Positions 40,456-54,227 of a stretch of DNA of 64,000 bases are shown here, one piece after another (within the stretch, counting starts at the first letter, position 1; each line of letters starts with the position of its first letter). The stretch lies in assembly GCA_030295235.1 (NCBI GenBank), contig AP026172.1, positions 434,001-498,000 of the forward strand, written 5' to 3'. This DNA is from Fistulifera solaris (lineage: Eukaryota; Bacillariophyta; Bacillariophyceae; Naviculales; Stauroneidaceae). The translations under genes and the position numbers were made by a program. Under the pieces are notes generated by a model. It ran no database searches, was not told where the DNA came from, and worked only from the letters and a program-made list of their open reading frames with translations.

Positions 40456-43400
40456 TTAAGAGTTCGTGTTACTGTAGTCTTTCAGAAAGAATCTGCGGCT
40501 TTTAAGATCGTAAGGCCGTCTTGCTGGTGGGTCTGAACCACTTACAAAACCGACGAGATTGAGGGAATTAAACTTCCAAATGCTACCTTGTCGTCCAGAG
40601 GAACCACTGTCATCCCAAAGCTTCTGCATATTCGTGCTTTCCTTGCACCAGTCGCGTGGAACGCACCGCATCATGTCAACTTTCGGCTGTTGATCGGTCT
40701 TCGATCCGATAAAACCTAAAGCAACAAACTCTTCTCCTGGTGGAACTGGTTCCCACGCATAGAAATGGTTGTTACCGTGTGTCAGACTCCAGGCTAGGCG
40801 GAACCTGGCAGGATGGGGTAAATATTTGTTCAAAACATGAGGTAACCAGCTACTACCACCAACCCAGCCGCTAGAAGTATCCGTAATCTCAAGGCAAAGG
40901 CGTTCGTTGCCGTCACGAAGTGGATTATCATACCCGTATCCAGCAAAGTGTCCTAAGCAAATTGCGGCTTTGTTCTGCTTGAAGCCGCCAGCTTGAATGG
41001 AAGGATTCCAAATGGAAATCTTGTCCCTGCTCATGCTTCCCTGGCTATTCCAAATCAAGTTAAATTTCGTAATCTTCTTCACTTTAATTTTGATAGAGGC
41101 CAAAACTGGTTCTGGGATCACAACTTTCAGTGTACCGGAATCCTCAGAAGGCATCGGTGGAAGAGGAACCCCTGCGTTGAATGACATGGATGGTGCCATA
41201 TCACTCTCATCCTCGAAACCAACGGCGGCCTTGAACTCTTCGAGATTAATGAATCCATCGTTGTCTTTGTCAAGTTCTTTCATAAATCCAGCGACAAGAG
41301 CAGGGTCAAGTTTAAGACCCAGCCAGTCCATACCTTTTCTCAAGTCTTCTTGGTTCAACAGACCATCCCGGTCTCGATCAATTGCTGCAAACGCATCCCG
41401 CGGATACATTCCCCTCGATTTCAGCAAAGCAGTGATTCGCCCTGCTGCAATCTTATAGTTAAGAAGATGGTGCTCATCTGCTGTAATGAAGACCTTCGAA
41501 AGCGATGTTGTTTCTGGGGCGATTTCTTTGCGCCTTCTATTACTTCGTACTTCGCAGAAAAAGTTGTACCGTCTTTCTAAATCGTTGTTCTGCAATGACC
41601 TGAGCAGAAGCGTTAACTCTCTTGGGCGGTAGTTTACTTGGCTATCAATGAAGCGGTAACAAGCCTGTGCCGTAGAATCCTGGAAGCTCTGTGCTGCTTC
41701 GTAACCATGTGTGGAATCTAGCGTCGTGCGTTCAGTTCGGAGAGATAATGCAGTGTCTCTTCCTGGAATAAGGGGAAGCATAGACTGCTGGTGAATAGCA
41801 GCTCTCATACACTCAGCTTCAAAGAGAGATAAAGCAACATAGAAGCGGCCTGCTTGCACTCTGTAGAACATCCGCTGTGTTAGGTAATGCTTGAGCTCGT
41901 CAAAAGTGATCGTGCGTGATTGCAGATCAGGTAGATTTCCAAAGAATTTGTCCCCGTCTTCACCGTCAACATCGACATCAACAGCTCGAAGCACCTCCCG
42001 CAGCTCAGCTACAGAGATTGTCGCAGACGTTTCCAATTTGTCACCAGCTGACCCTAAAAGGCTGTTTTCAACATCTTCTCCTGTTCGCGAGTGAGCGGTT
42101 TACCGACTGATGCGATTTCTTGAAGTGCACTTTTGGATGGGTAAAAATCCATTGTAACAATGACATTCTTGAGCCTTCGGTGAGTTTTCGTACTCCACTG
42201 TTTGTTGTAGTAGTTGCGTGAAATCAGCATGTAGTCGGGGAACTCGAGGGAGACGCCTTTGGAAAACATATAGTTTTTGACGGAAAACTCGGACGCGGGG
42301 TAGAAGTACTTTTGAAATGGCTTGACCTCATTACCGTCTGTCTTGGAGTTCACGTCTGCATTGTGAGCTAGCGACTCGATTTGCCAAGGAGTAGGCATCT
42401 CGTCATCCCTGGAGTATTTCTTCTTTTCGCCGATTCATTTACTACTTCTTCTTCCTCTTCTTCCTCCTCCTCTTCTTCTTCCTCCTCCTCCTCTTCTTCC
42501 TGTTCACACAAAGAATACAACAATGAGTTACATCAAGAGAAATTGATTCTTGGCACATATTGATACAAACCTGTTCTTTCAAGACTTCTTCCTCCGCGAC
42601 TTGTTCTTTCTGAAGCTCGGCGTCCTGATCTTCCTCTGCTGCTTCTGCCACAGATGGCTCACCGAATTTTTGCTTCGCGAGCCCTTCCGAATTGACAAGA
42701 ACCATCAAAATCTTATCAATTACAGCTTTGTCATAGTCGGACTTGATGAACTCCTTTCGTCGTAGAACAGTGTTACGCAGTTTTTCCGACAGGGGGGTTG
42801 GTATAGGAATACTGTTGGGAACAAGGAAGTCAAGTCTTTCGGTGAGAACATCCAAACACTTCTGGATACTATCGATTCCAATCAGTTTGGTTGCTGTCGA
42901 TGATCCAACTGTTCCAGCTTGAACTACCGCTAAGATTGCGTCGAAATCTTCAGAAGAAAAGTTCGTAGTTTGAAGGTCAAGTTCGAGATCTCCGTCTATG
43001 TCGTTTCCGGATTTGTTCGAGCCCCTATTCGCCAGAACGGCAAACTCTTTGACGCGATGTGCGAATGCAAGCTGTGTCAATTCGCGGTAGCTAGTTGTCA
43101 ACAAGCTATAACAACGCTTTCTAGAGACGTTGTCGATACTCTGGTGGCATAACATGCGAAACTGCATGTTTTCGCTTTTCATTCCATTAACAGTTAACCA
43201 CGCGGCGACATTCACGAGAAGCTGTTTGTTGCTCGTCTGAGAGACTAGCGCGTTGCTAGTTGGCCCAGTCGATAATGGAGAAGCAATACCAAAGGGGTCG
43301 GAGGTTGAATTTGGGTAAGAGTGGACTCCATTGTTTCCGTGGACAATGTTACTGCTGAGACGCCGATACTGGTCGTCCACTAATCTCATTACCTCAGGAA

Positions 43401-46400
43401 TGATGAAAAGTTCAATGGTCTGACCTTTGCCGATACCGCGCATACGGAAAGCACCTTGGGCATAATCGCGAAAAGTCATATCTTTTCCAAGGGTAAGAGC
43501 GGCTCGCGCATCGATTGCTTGGTGAATATCCATTCCGGTTGTGTGAATCTGGTCGTAAAAGGAAAATCGGCGGTGGGGAGGGATTCCAGACTGGTTTAGT
43601 CTAACCACATTCATGCCGTTTCTCATTAAAATCATTTTGCGATCTTTGTGGTCGAGGAAAACAACACCATCGAATTCTGGTGGAAGCCCATAATTAAGCA
43701 AAAACTTCGCGACGTCGAAGTTGCTCATGCCCGTTACGAGTGCTCCGCAGTCGAGCAGAACATGGAATGGAGGCCGTGCGGTTGCGATGTCAGTTAACAG
43801 CTTTGTAACGGACCAGTCAGCGTCGAGCAAACGGCTGCTCACGATTGATTCAGATGTGAGATAATCGATTATCTGACCATCAACACCTTCATCATACTCG
43901 CATTGACCAAGTTCCTCTGGAAGTAGATCACTCGGCGTCCCGCTAAACCCAACTCGTTTACCAAACAACATGTCGCCGCCGAGATCCTGTCCAGATGCAC
44001 TTATTTTGTCGTGATGATGCTCCATTGTTAGCGGGAACACAAAGGTATGCAAATAATACTGGAGAACGCTTGGGATATTTTGAAGAAGTTTGTAAGTGAC
44101 GCTCATGTGCTGGTCGTCTTTTACGTCAAGAAGATGTAAAGGCCATATATCATCGGCGCCTCGGGCGCCAATCCGTCCAGCTGGCGCCTTGAAGAAATCC
44201 GCCTCTGGATCATCTTTGTTGCCCCTTTCGCCTTCACCTTCCCTAGGGCCCCTTACTTTCCCACCAGCCTCCTCGACCCAAGCCTTGTACTTAAGGGCTG
44301 CCGGTCGCTTGTGAAAAGGACCGAATTCAGAATCCAGCTGTTCTCGAAGGACTCCGATTACATTTTCAAAATCAGAAAAACGCAAGCCTTCATAGCGGTA
44401 TGCCAAAATCGTCAATCCAATGACGATATCAGGGTGGGAAAATTGGCTTGCTCTGCTGGGAATGTCCTTTCCAACAAAGGGAACAGCAGCGAGACGTCGC
44501 GATAAGGAAACGCTGGATTCCGTCTCTAGGGTCAATTTTAGATCGAGCTTTGACAGCAGCCCATAGCTTACGCGGTTGATCTTGCTTAAAACATGAGGCA
44601 GGAAATTCCTCAGCAAGTCGTGGCTTAGATTCAGCATTTTCATGTAGTCATCGTCGAGAGCAACGTGAACAGCAGATGCGGCTTGGCGATCCTTTAGCGG
44701 TCCGTTCACCATGTATGATATCAGATGTCTATCCTCGACTGTCGGAAGACGTTTGTGTCTGAGATAGAGAAGCTGCCACCTCGCCATGAGAGGTTTCAGT
44801 TCTCTATGATAAAAGGTCTTGTTTAACAGAACAAGGTGCGGAGTGTGCTGAAGATGCTTTTCAACAATGCCTTTCCGAATAACAGCGGCAATTTCTTGCA
44901 AGACAGTTATGGCCTCTCTGCTGTCCTTGAAATCGACTGACATTTTTCCAACCGATGCGTAAAATACCCCATCAATGAGATGCCAGAACAGGTCCCAGCG
45001 AATTCCGATGCCCAGTTTCCCGCGCGAGTAATCGATAGGATCTTTGTGACCGATTGGCCAATTTAGCTCCGATTTCAAGGGGTGCAAGATCAAGTCCACT
45101 TCGTCCAAAAGTAAACAGCCACTCTTGAAGAGCTTCAGAATCTCAGTGCAGTAATAAACATCCTGGGGCTCAACGTCGAATTCCACAGTCTCGACTTGAT
45201 CACGGAAACGTTTGGCAATCGCAGAAAGAGAAAACGCTCCGAAGATTCCATTGTTTCGGGCTGCTCTTCTAGCAGCCCCAAACTTCTTCTCCTCCAAAAT
45301 CTTCATCATTTCGACAAATTTCAGCATAAAAGATTTAATACTCGTCGGTGTAGCACAGATGACAGCTTTGCTGTCCCGTGCTTTGCATAGCTTGAGGTAA
45401 AGGTCCCTTGTGATTTTCGTCCCGCGGCTGAAGCTGAATGTGAATATGGGCTTCCTCACAACCGCTGCAGAATTTTTCTCGCATCACACCTCGTGAAAAG
45501 TCAAGGAGTGCATGCGGAACAACCTGGGTGACCAAGGATTTACCATCGGCTAGAATGAGAGCCAGAAGCGGAGTAACAACGGTTGTCTTTCCAGCTCCCA
45601 TGATCATTTGGTTGCACATCGATCGGCCGCTTTTCATTGCACCGATGAGTTTGTTTACCAGCAGCACTTGACTTTTTCGTAGCATCAACGAGTAAGTGAA
45701 TTCAAATACAAGATATCTTGGATCAAACTCGATAAAATTGCCATCGGGAGTAGGAGTCATGAAATGCCTCTCATTCGAAATATCAGCGGCTACTTTAGAG
45801 GATTGCAACTTGATTTCCTGGCTCATTCGTGACCTCGCGTGAGCATTTTTAGTGCCGTTTATGCTGGAGAGAAGCTTATAGAGCTTCGACAAACTGAGGC
45901 AAAGCAGATGGTGAGATAAAACAATTGATAGGTTGAGAATCAGATTATAATTCATACCTTGAAAGTGCACGGTGAGTTTGGGAGATTCTGATCGAGGTAA
46001 GCATCGCGACAACTGTCAAACTGGTGACTGTTTTGTATGCGACAGGCGACAGGTGCGGATTGAGTGATCGGATGTCATATTCAGAATTTGTCGATAAAAT
46101 TGAAGCAACCAGCAGTTCAAACCAAGGCACTGGTTCACGTTCGCCAACTTGACCAAGACGAAATCTCAAGAAGTTTATTTCATTGTGCACGTTGTCTGGC
46201 GAGGGCGTGTCGCTTCTTTCATCACTGGCGGCGATGGCGAGAGCCCGCTTCATCAGATTCCATAACGATTTCCTATCAAATTGCATCGCTTGATTCAGAG
46301 ATTTGATAAGCTTGTTCAGCTGCTCCAAGGCCTTGGCCAGCCCAGCTGGGTTGGTGTGAAATGCGTCCACTTCAGCGGGCGTGAAGCCAATGAGCATAGG

Positions 46401-49400
46401 TGTCATTTCCGAGTTTGCTTTTTGTGCATACTTGAAAACGTCTGTCTGGACACGTTGCATTGTAGCCTGAGAACAGTGCGTTTGCGATGCCCTCTCAGAG
46501 GATACGTCAAACGAGAGAGTGGACGACACAGGAGGCATACCGACTTGCATTCTTGACAGATAACAAACAAATTTTTCGAGTTGAATTGGTGCCAGCGGCT
46601 TCGATGCAAATGCCTGGAGTTGTTTAAACGGAATATTAACCGCAGCGCAGTTCTGTACATCCAAATAAAATTTTTCTTGCGAATAGTCAGATATGCGCGG
46701 TACCACCCACAACCGGTGTGAAGAAAAGGATTCAGGTCGACTTAATATCATGGCGGAACGAGGTAGTGATTCCGGGTAGATACTTGTGTTCTTTATCATA
46801 GCCCGAACACCTTCCTGGTTTAGAAAGGTGTGCAATTCCCCAATCAGCCTAGTGACTGAGTCCTTGCCGGCAAACATCCCTTTCAGTTTACTCATTCCAC
46901 TATCAGGCTGAAACTTTGGAATCGATGGATGCGATGCTACCGGCGGATTTTCGGCAAGTATTCTTAGAATTGACATCTCAGCGGAAAGCGTTTTGTAATC
47001 CGACGGCGGGATGAGCCTAAAAGAATTCGACCCCAATTGTGTGGTCTATCAGCGGGATGAAGCTTAAACTTCACAGTGTTTGTAAGCAAGTCATATAGGA
47101 GAGGGAAGCCATATCTAGATGATGCCATTTCCACCCCAGACGATACTGCATTATTTATAAACTCGAGCGCCTTAAGCCCCCCGTATGCTACATCGTCCTG
47201 AAGTCAACAAAGAAGGTGAACAATGGCAAAGCATATCAGCAAAAAACTGTTCCAACAGACTTACCTCCTCTGGTCTACTATACGCTGCCCCAAATAGTTT
47301 CGCCGATACCATTGTCTTCTTCGGATTTTCGATGATTGTGAAGTCTGCACCAAAGTCAAAATTTTCTACCAGTGGGGGCTTTTCTTTGCCCAACTGTACG
47401 GTGAGCGTTTTGTCCTTAGGCAATGACGAGAGGCTGGAAACCGCTCCCACAAAGGCCTTACGATTAAGAAGTCTGAGCGAAAGTCGATCCTTACTTTCGG
47501 GTGTACAAAGCTGAAGAAGAAGCAATTCCTCTTCGGTTGTCAATCTACACGCCGAAGATACATATCCGTGTTTCTTCACATAAGCCTCCATTTCCTCTGA
47601 GATGCTCCATGGACACTTCATTGTTGATTCCGAACCCAGTCCTACCGTCACAACCGACAACTTCAACCTACAAGCATGAGCATCTGGGTGAAAGTCATTG
47701 CCAAGAAATTCAAGCTGATTGAAGATTTGTTGCTAGAACCAAAAAGCGTGAGCTACCTATAGCCACAGAGATACAATTTCTAGTTTCAAGCAAGCAATTG
47801 ATTAGGGACTCACCTCTTCTGCGTTAAGCTCTTCACTAACACACGACTCGACCATTTTGAACACCTCCGCATACAATCCGGTGATAAAGTACATAAGCAT
47901 CAAATAGAGGGAGGACGCCAGAGAGGGGGTAACAAGAAAAGACTGCGAATTGTGAATTGGATAAAGGTAAGATCGTACCTCCCCAATGTTGTTGTTCCAG
48001 TCTTTGTTGCGCCTGTCAAGAATGACTTGCACAGAAAGATGAGAGCCATCTACATGGAGGCGCCGCGGTAGAGCACAGCTTGGCATCAAAACGAAAAGAT
48101 CATTGTCCGAATTTTGAAGAACGATGTAATGAGCAATCGTACCAAGCAAACGCTCCGAAATTTCACGCGCTTCGGTCGACGTGGCTATGAACAGCCCGTC
48201 ATAATCATTACTGTAAAGACGCTGCTCTATTTGCCCGTCAACCACTTCCTCAGTCTTGGCTTTGAATGACAGATTTACTCGAGGTAGTTCAATCAAATCG
48301 ATTGAACCGGGATCGTGTGGGGTTTTTAGCTCTTCTTTACTCCAAACAAGAACATGAGCAAGGTTATCGAGTCGCGAGAGAAGCATGCCGACTCGTTTCA
48401 ATAACGAAGAAGGAGGCGCGGTAAGAATATTCAGTAACGTGTGAGAAACTCGACTTTTATCAAGCTGCTGAAGTGAATGATCAAATCCAAGCACAGGAAT
48501 ACGCTGGATGAGAGCTTCTGCGGCTGAATTACAGTAGCCTGTCTCGTCGAATTCGGAGCCCTTGGAAAGGATGATGCGCAATCTAGTCGACGGCGTGTTT
48601 TCGTCTATTGGTGGCTTTTCTACGTCATCCTCGCTTCTTGTAGGCTCTTTTTCATACCCGATTATGTTGTCGTCTTCGCTTTGCCAAAGTGATACTTCGC
48701 GACAAGCGCCGAAGGAAGTAAACCCGCTAGAAACCTGGGAGGAACGTAAGTCTGCAATCCCAACTCAGAATTCAATGCTCGAGTCACAAGTAGAGATGGT
48801 CCGGGTTCGACTGTCGTCATCGGAACACCCGCGGATAGGGATAATATCCCGCCCACTCGATCAGGATATGGTTCGCCCTTCACTTCATGCAGACACATGG
48901 AGATATTAGATGAGTATTCAAGAACACGCATGTGCCTTCTTCCATGCTCAACAACATTGAATACAGCCAAGACAGGAGGATGCTGCCAAACAACAACTTC
49001 CTTCAAAGTGTGACTACCTGGCGCTCCGTCGGCTGCTTTGTTGTTCTTCATCCAACCACTCAATACGACGAACGCTTCATCGGCTTGATTTTTCGAACTC
49101 ATGTACAAAGTCGTTTCCGGTAGAATTAGCGGCAGCTTGTCCTTGAGTATATCAGCTATCCACATTTCATCTTTGTGAAGATTATTTGGGAATTTCCGGG
49201 AGAGACGTGGGTCTACAAACCCCTTTATGTCGTAATAATTTCGACTGTCAGGGCCCCATGATAAGACGTCGTATCTTCGTCCCACAAGTCGCCACCAGTA
49301 CCGATTGGTCGTGTGAACAACCTCTGCACATGCAACGTCCGACGCATCTTTCAGAGCTGTGCTCCTTGTCGCTCTAAAGTCACGGTCTTCAATGATATGG

Positions 49401-52400
49401 GGATCAAGAAGTGACATTTTATGATTTTGCAAAGTGAAGTCACTGAGTTGGACATTCACTTCAATACCTACAGCCTTCGTCGTGACGTATAGCATCCATT
49501 CTTCGTACGTTTGACCTTCTTTCGGGATACGGTAGCTACCATCTCGTAAATTCTTATCTTCAGTGTCTGGTACAAAGCGGCCATAACAAGTTTGGTGCTG
49601 GATACTCTGCCAGTGGCGATTCTCCTCAGTGCTTTCTTCTCTTGTACCGGTACCCGTTGCTATGCGCACAACCGCTTCCATAGCCCGATCACCTTCTTTA
49701 GGATGCTCTCGAACAAATCGTAGAATGTTGTATCGATGAGATTGAATACAATCGAAAATTTCTGATTGGGCGATCTGAATCGAAGGAGGTGGCTGTGTTG
49801 GGTTCGCTGTATCTTGCAAATCATCATAGACTTTACTGCTAAAACGATGATTGATAGTAAGATAAACCTGCGACGACATGATGATAGACACGGCTCTGTA
49901 GTCGAGGTCATCATAATCATAATTCTTGAATAGGTACAATAGATGAGCGTGAGTGAGGCATCCGGTGGTCACGTCTTTGGACCGTGATGGATCAATCCAA
50001 TATTCGAGAGTTGGAATCGCCTGCGCATCAAGAACCCCACGCAACTTTACTAGAGCATTATCCACCTTGATGTTGTCCAAGGACTCTAACCCACGAGGAC
50101 GCGGCTGGCCGGGGATGCACTTTCTCAGAGCATATTTCAGGTACCCCTCAAGTCGAACAGCCAGTCGAATCGCATACAAAATCAATGGTCCACTTGCACT
50201 CTTCTTAGTATAACGTCCAACATCCATATCCAGCGCTCGTTCTAATATTTTGATGACACAAGCAATCAGAACGTCAGGCGACTTGGCAATTTCATTGAAC
50301 AGAGTACCATGAGGTGTCGCAAGAAGAGCCTCAAGACGATCGATATCAATAATAGGAACCTCATTGATAAAGTCAGCAAAGTCTGCTGGTTTCCATCGTC
50401 CAGGTTCAAACAGTGCTGCATCCACGATGAGCTGGAGTGACTTAGTTTTCAAAGCAGACAATCTTGACGGATCTCCGTTCGCAAAAAAGTCTAAAATCAA
50501 AGGAATGCGAATGTACGGCACCGTCAAGAATTGCACGAATCGTTCAGAGTCAGATGGTGTCAAAACGTTGCCAAAAGTGGGAAGCTCTTTCGTTTCCAGA
50601 TGTAACACATCATCCTCCGTGACCACTGAAACGGGCTTTGACCTGAAAAAGTATGATAACATGGTGAGAATCATTTAATAATAAACCAAAAGGACACCGA
50701 ACACTCTACACGTGCTTACCGCTTGGTCAAAAACTTCTCTCCACAAGAATTAACAACCGTCGTGGCATCGGCGGATGATAATCGCGATCGTTCGATCTTC
50801 GACTTTGCTGAAAAAGGGCGAGAAATCCTTTGAAGGCCGACGATTTTTTCGTAGGCTCTTGCTGTGCAATTCGTTCAACGAACTGCTGGTCGTGACCTCG
50901 AAAAGCAGTGACATGGTAGGAGAACAAGGGGTTGTCTTTCTCTTTTTCGTTTCTCTTTACTTGCCAGTGAAGCGTAGCATCAGATGGTAGCCATGTGTGT
51001 GTTTCTGGAACGTCCGGAGTTTGATCTTTACCTGATACAGCGTGCTTGAAATGGAAAACTATATCCCGGAAATACTCGAACTCAGGCAGGACCTCGATCA
51101 GTGACCCATTTGAACCTCCAATCAATCGAGCAGCATGGTTTGTCATTTCTTCGTCAGTGCGTGAATGAGGGCGTTGCATCGCTAGCTGAATAGAGAGCTG
51201 ATCAATCAAAGCAACATCACCCTTCATTGGAGAAAGGCTTTTGTCGAAATTAAAAATTGTATTACGGAAGGTACCATCGCGTCTCAAACTCGAATTCCTC
51301 AAATAATCTAGACACTGGTATCGAAGCGAACAAACATTCGGATCGTAAATGGGAAGATTTGACCCCAGTGTGTCGTACGCTCCAGCTTCAATTGCGAAGG
51401 GCTCGGTAGGGCCTTCACATAGACCCGAATAATGCAAAGCAAAAGTACTGGGATCGTCCACAGCCACTGCGCGACAGATGGCGTCGGCGACACAAGCTGC
51501 TGCAGCAAAAGCGGTGGAACGGATGGCGATCAAACCTCTGGATTGCTGGACGCACGCTGTGGCCGCCGAATATATTCTGCAAAGTCTTCGGATAAGAAAA
51601 AGCAGGTTTAACTGAGTTTCTCGGCGCATTTCATTTCTTCGCCAAAAACAAAACTTCGGATCCAAATTGGGCATGGGCAACACCGTGGTCAAAGTATGCT
51701 GAGCAGCCGACGCTGCGAAGGCAGGAGCATTTTTATCAAGCTGCGTTGTTGAAGGAGCAAGCTACATGCATCTGCAACACGTTGCAAGTAGGAACCAGCA
51801 GTTGTGTAATCTTTGGCCACAGGAGGAAGGTGCTCATCCGTCAAAACTGCTGGAATCAAGATAGGATCAGGTCGAGGGTCTCCCATCAGACGCTTGACAA
51901 CTTCCTCATAATTGTCCCTTCGTAAACGACCAAAGAGCGGAAACGCAGCGGACCCGGCTCCAGTGCGCATCGAGACAATTTTACCTTTGGAGAAGTCGTC
52001 GGTCATGGCGGCCGGAGTCAGCCCGTGACTGTACTGATCCATTGGTTTTGCGGATGAAAAGTTAATCTTTTCAACAATTTGTCCAAAAGATCCCACGTAT
52101 CAGACAGTGACGCACCAAGACTTCCGTCCCCAACAGTATTGGGATGAATTGTCGATGCAAAGTTTGCGATGTTTCTTCCTGCCAGTTTCAAGATTCGAGT
52201 ATCTTCTGGATCCATGGAAGAGGGAGGAGCATGCTCAATTTCGTCATAGGCAAGTTGAACGGCAGCGTTCATCAAAAGCAGGGTAGCATACTTGGAGCTT
52301 CTGGTGCCGGTTGCGGGAGAACTCGTCAACGCTAATCTAGCCAAGGGATGGTACGACTGCGCCGATATTTCGTCGGGAACTTCCAAGTATTCCGAGGGAC

Positions 52401-54227
52401 CCTGATCCAAGTTGGAGAGTAGAGGACGCGAGTTTAAGGCCGGTAAAAGCTTGGTGTACAAGAAAGCCGCATTGTTTTTATGACTTGGATAAACTTGCAT
52501 ACGAAACAATAAGGTCCAGAAAGTAGAATCCATAATACGAACACTTGGGATGTCCCAGATGGTCATGGCAAGCTGTTTCAATTCACGACCAGTCTCTGGA
52601 TCAAAGCTAGCTGGATGGTACTGGAGGCCATCACGACCAGTGTTGCAAACGGTAAAGCTCCAGCGATTGTTCCCGCAGTTTCGGATGATATAGAGACATA
52701 AGTACGTGTAATCGGGCTGCTGCCAACCACCCGGTAACACGAGCTGTTGGTTGTCTTGGACCTGCTCCAAAAACGGCACAAAGACGTTGATGAAATTCAT
52801 AAAGAGCCCGTCCAAAGCAGCCCCGGAAGCACCAGCCGAGTGCGGAAGAAGACTAATAAGCTTAATACAAGCTTCACAAGCCATGTGGTTGTTGTGTAAG
52901 AACGCGATCGGATTCTTCCCCGCCCGCTTCTGAGCGGTCATAGCACACACATGACTGACAAAGCTCAAGGCCTTGGAAAGTTGCTGGTAATTCGCGGATC
53001 GGTCCGCCAATTTCTCTTTCGGTACCGGCTTTTGCTGGATATACGTGTTCAGATTCATCAAGGCCCAAAAGGTGGAACACGAAAGATCGGAGAGAAGGTG
53101 CGTTCCGGCAACTTGTTGCTTCCCACCAAGTATTCGTACGGATTGAACGAAGCCATCGATAACGAAGTATCGAGTTCCCCGCTCGTCGTTGAATGCAAAT
53201 GAAAACCACTCGTCCCCAAGCCCGTCGTCGTGTCCGACACACGAGCCTTGCGCGATTCTTCTCGTTCTTTTCGCATTTGCTCCTTTTGACGAGCTTCTTC
53301 TTGTTCGCGCAAGCGTCGTGCCTTGGCTTCTGCTTCCGGTGCGATCGCCGGAGCTTGGGACTGTCCGGTGCCTGCAAAGCTACTGACACTCGACACGGCC
53401 GTAGCCGCGGGACTTCGGGGCAGCGGATACTTGGTAGTATCTTCCGTTTTCGTCATGCTCGGTGCTTTCGCTACAACAGGGGTACCAGTCGACTTCACCG
53501 ACGACGTCAAAGGCGAACTGGATCGGCTACCCGCCGGCGTCGTCGTTTTGCTACTACTCGGCGATGCAATACCCAGGCGTGCCAAAGCCGCCTCCGCCGA
53601 AGACGGCGATGGAGCCGCCGGTAAGTTCGACTTGGGGGTATGGCTCACGGGGGTGGCCACCGAGTTCTGCGATCCACTGAACGTACTGGAAGGAGTCGTT
53701 GCGTTCATCGCGGAAGGGGTAGATACTTGTGGACCGGTAAAGGACATTCCGGATGTGGTGAGTGCCGGCATACTCGGCAAACCGGCCGAGCCAGACAAGT
53801 TGTTAGACGGAGCATTCAGTCCTTCCAAACCAGCAAAAGGGTCTTCGGGTTCGTAGCGAGGTTGCGGCATGGTAAATGATCCTGTAACGTTCGCCGGAGG
53901 AGCAAAGGATACTGGCGGGGGCTGAGCTCGTTGCGGATGTACCTGCGGAACCGCCGATGGGAACGAAGCTTGCTGCATACGTTGCTGCATGTTAGGAGGC
54001 ACAAAGGCCGGTGCCACCGGAGTCACGTAAGTAGGAGGGAACCATCCCTCCTTGTTGTTGTAGGATCCCCACCACCAGGCACCCTCCTGATTGGGCTTGG
54101 CGAGAATCGTAGCACCTGGTGGGAAAGAGAGTTGCGACTGGCGCGGATCACCTTGAAACAGGTGTTTCGATACGTACTGCGCGGGCTGCATTTTGGATCT
54201 TCGGCGGACCCGATCTTTGTTGCTCAA
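40456..54227 (-). CDS. Giant SH3 - DUF3638/DUF3645 (P-loop helicase-like) - EF-hand - VPS62-like protein
   Basis: About 4,470 codons over six exons. Introns are at 50643..50719, 47733..47815, 47198..47264, 45894..45957 and 42500..42570 (all GT-AG, 64-83 nt). In order: an SH3 domain at the N-terminus (HLFQGDPRQSQLSF, EGAWWWGSYNNKEGWFPPTYV); a Pro/Ser/Thr-rich linker and charged coil; a long alpha-helical region; the DUF3638 block (FLGNDFHPDAHACRLKLSVV, then LVNKLIGAMKSG, Walker A MGAGKTTVVTP near 45578-45604); Walker B LLLDEVDLILHP (about 45090-45120); DUF3645 FSGTPSDLLPEE (about 43930); a helicase-VI-like AQGAFRMRGIGKGQ (about 43430-43460); poly-Glu; two EF-hands (DRDRDGLLNQED, DKDNDGFINLEE); and a VPS62-like tail (NPSIQAGGFKQNKAAICLGH, VDMMRCVPRDWC). 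Nine missing bases, mostly in 2-5-nt runs near 53123, 52070, 51758, 50757, 48674, 47035, 45471, 42419 and 42057, break the frame; correcting them gives a whole number of codons. Databases often name DUF3638 proteins ubiquitinyl hydrolase without proof. Confidence 0.85.
42446..42500. repeat. GAA/GAG microsatellite encoding poly-Glu in the giant gene
   Basis: A run of CTT/CTC triplets on the plus strand (GAG/GAA on the coding strand), starting exactly at the 3' splice site of the last intron. It encodes about 18 consecutive glutamates in the linker before the EF-hand part. Confidence 0.85.
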
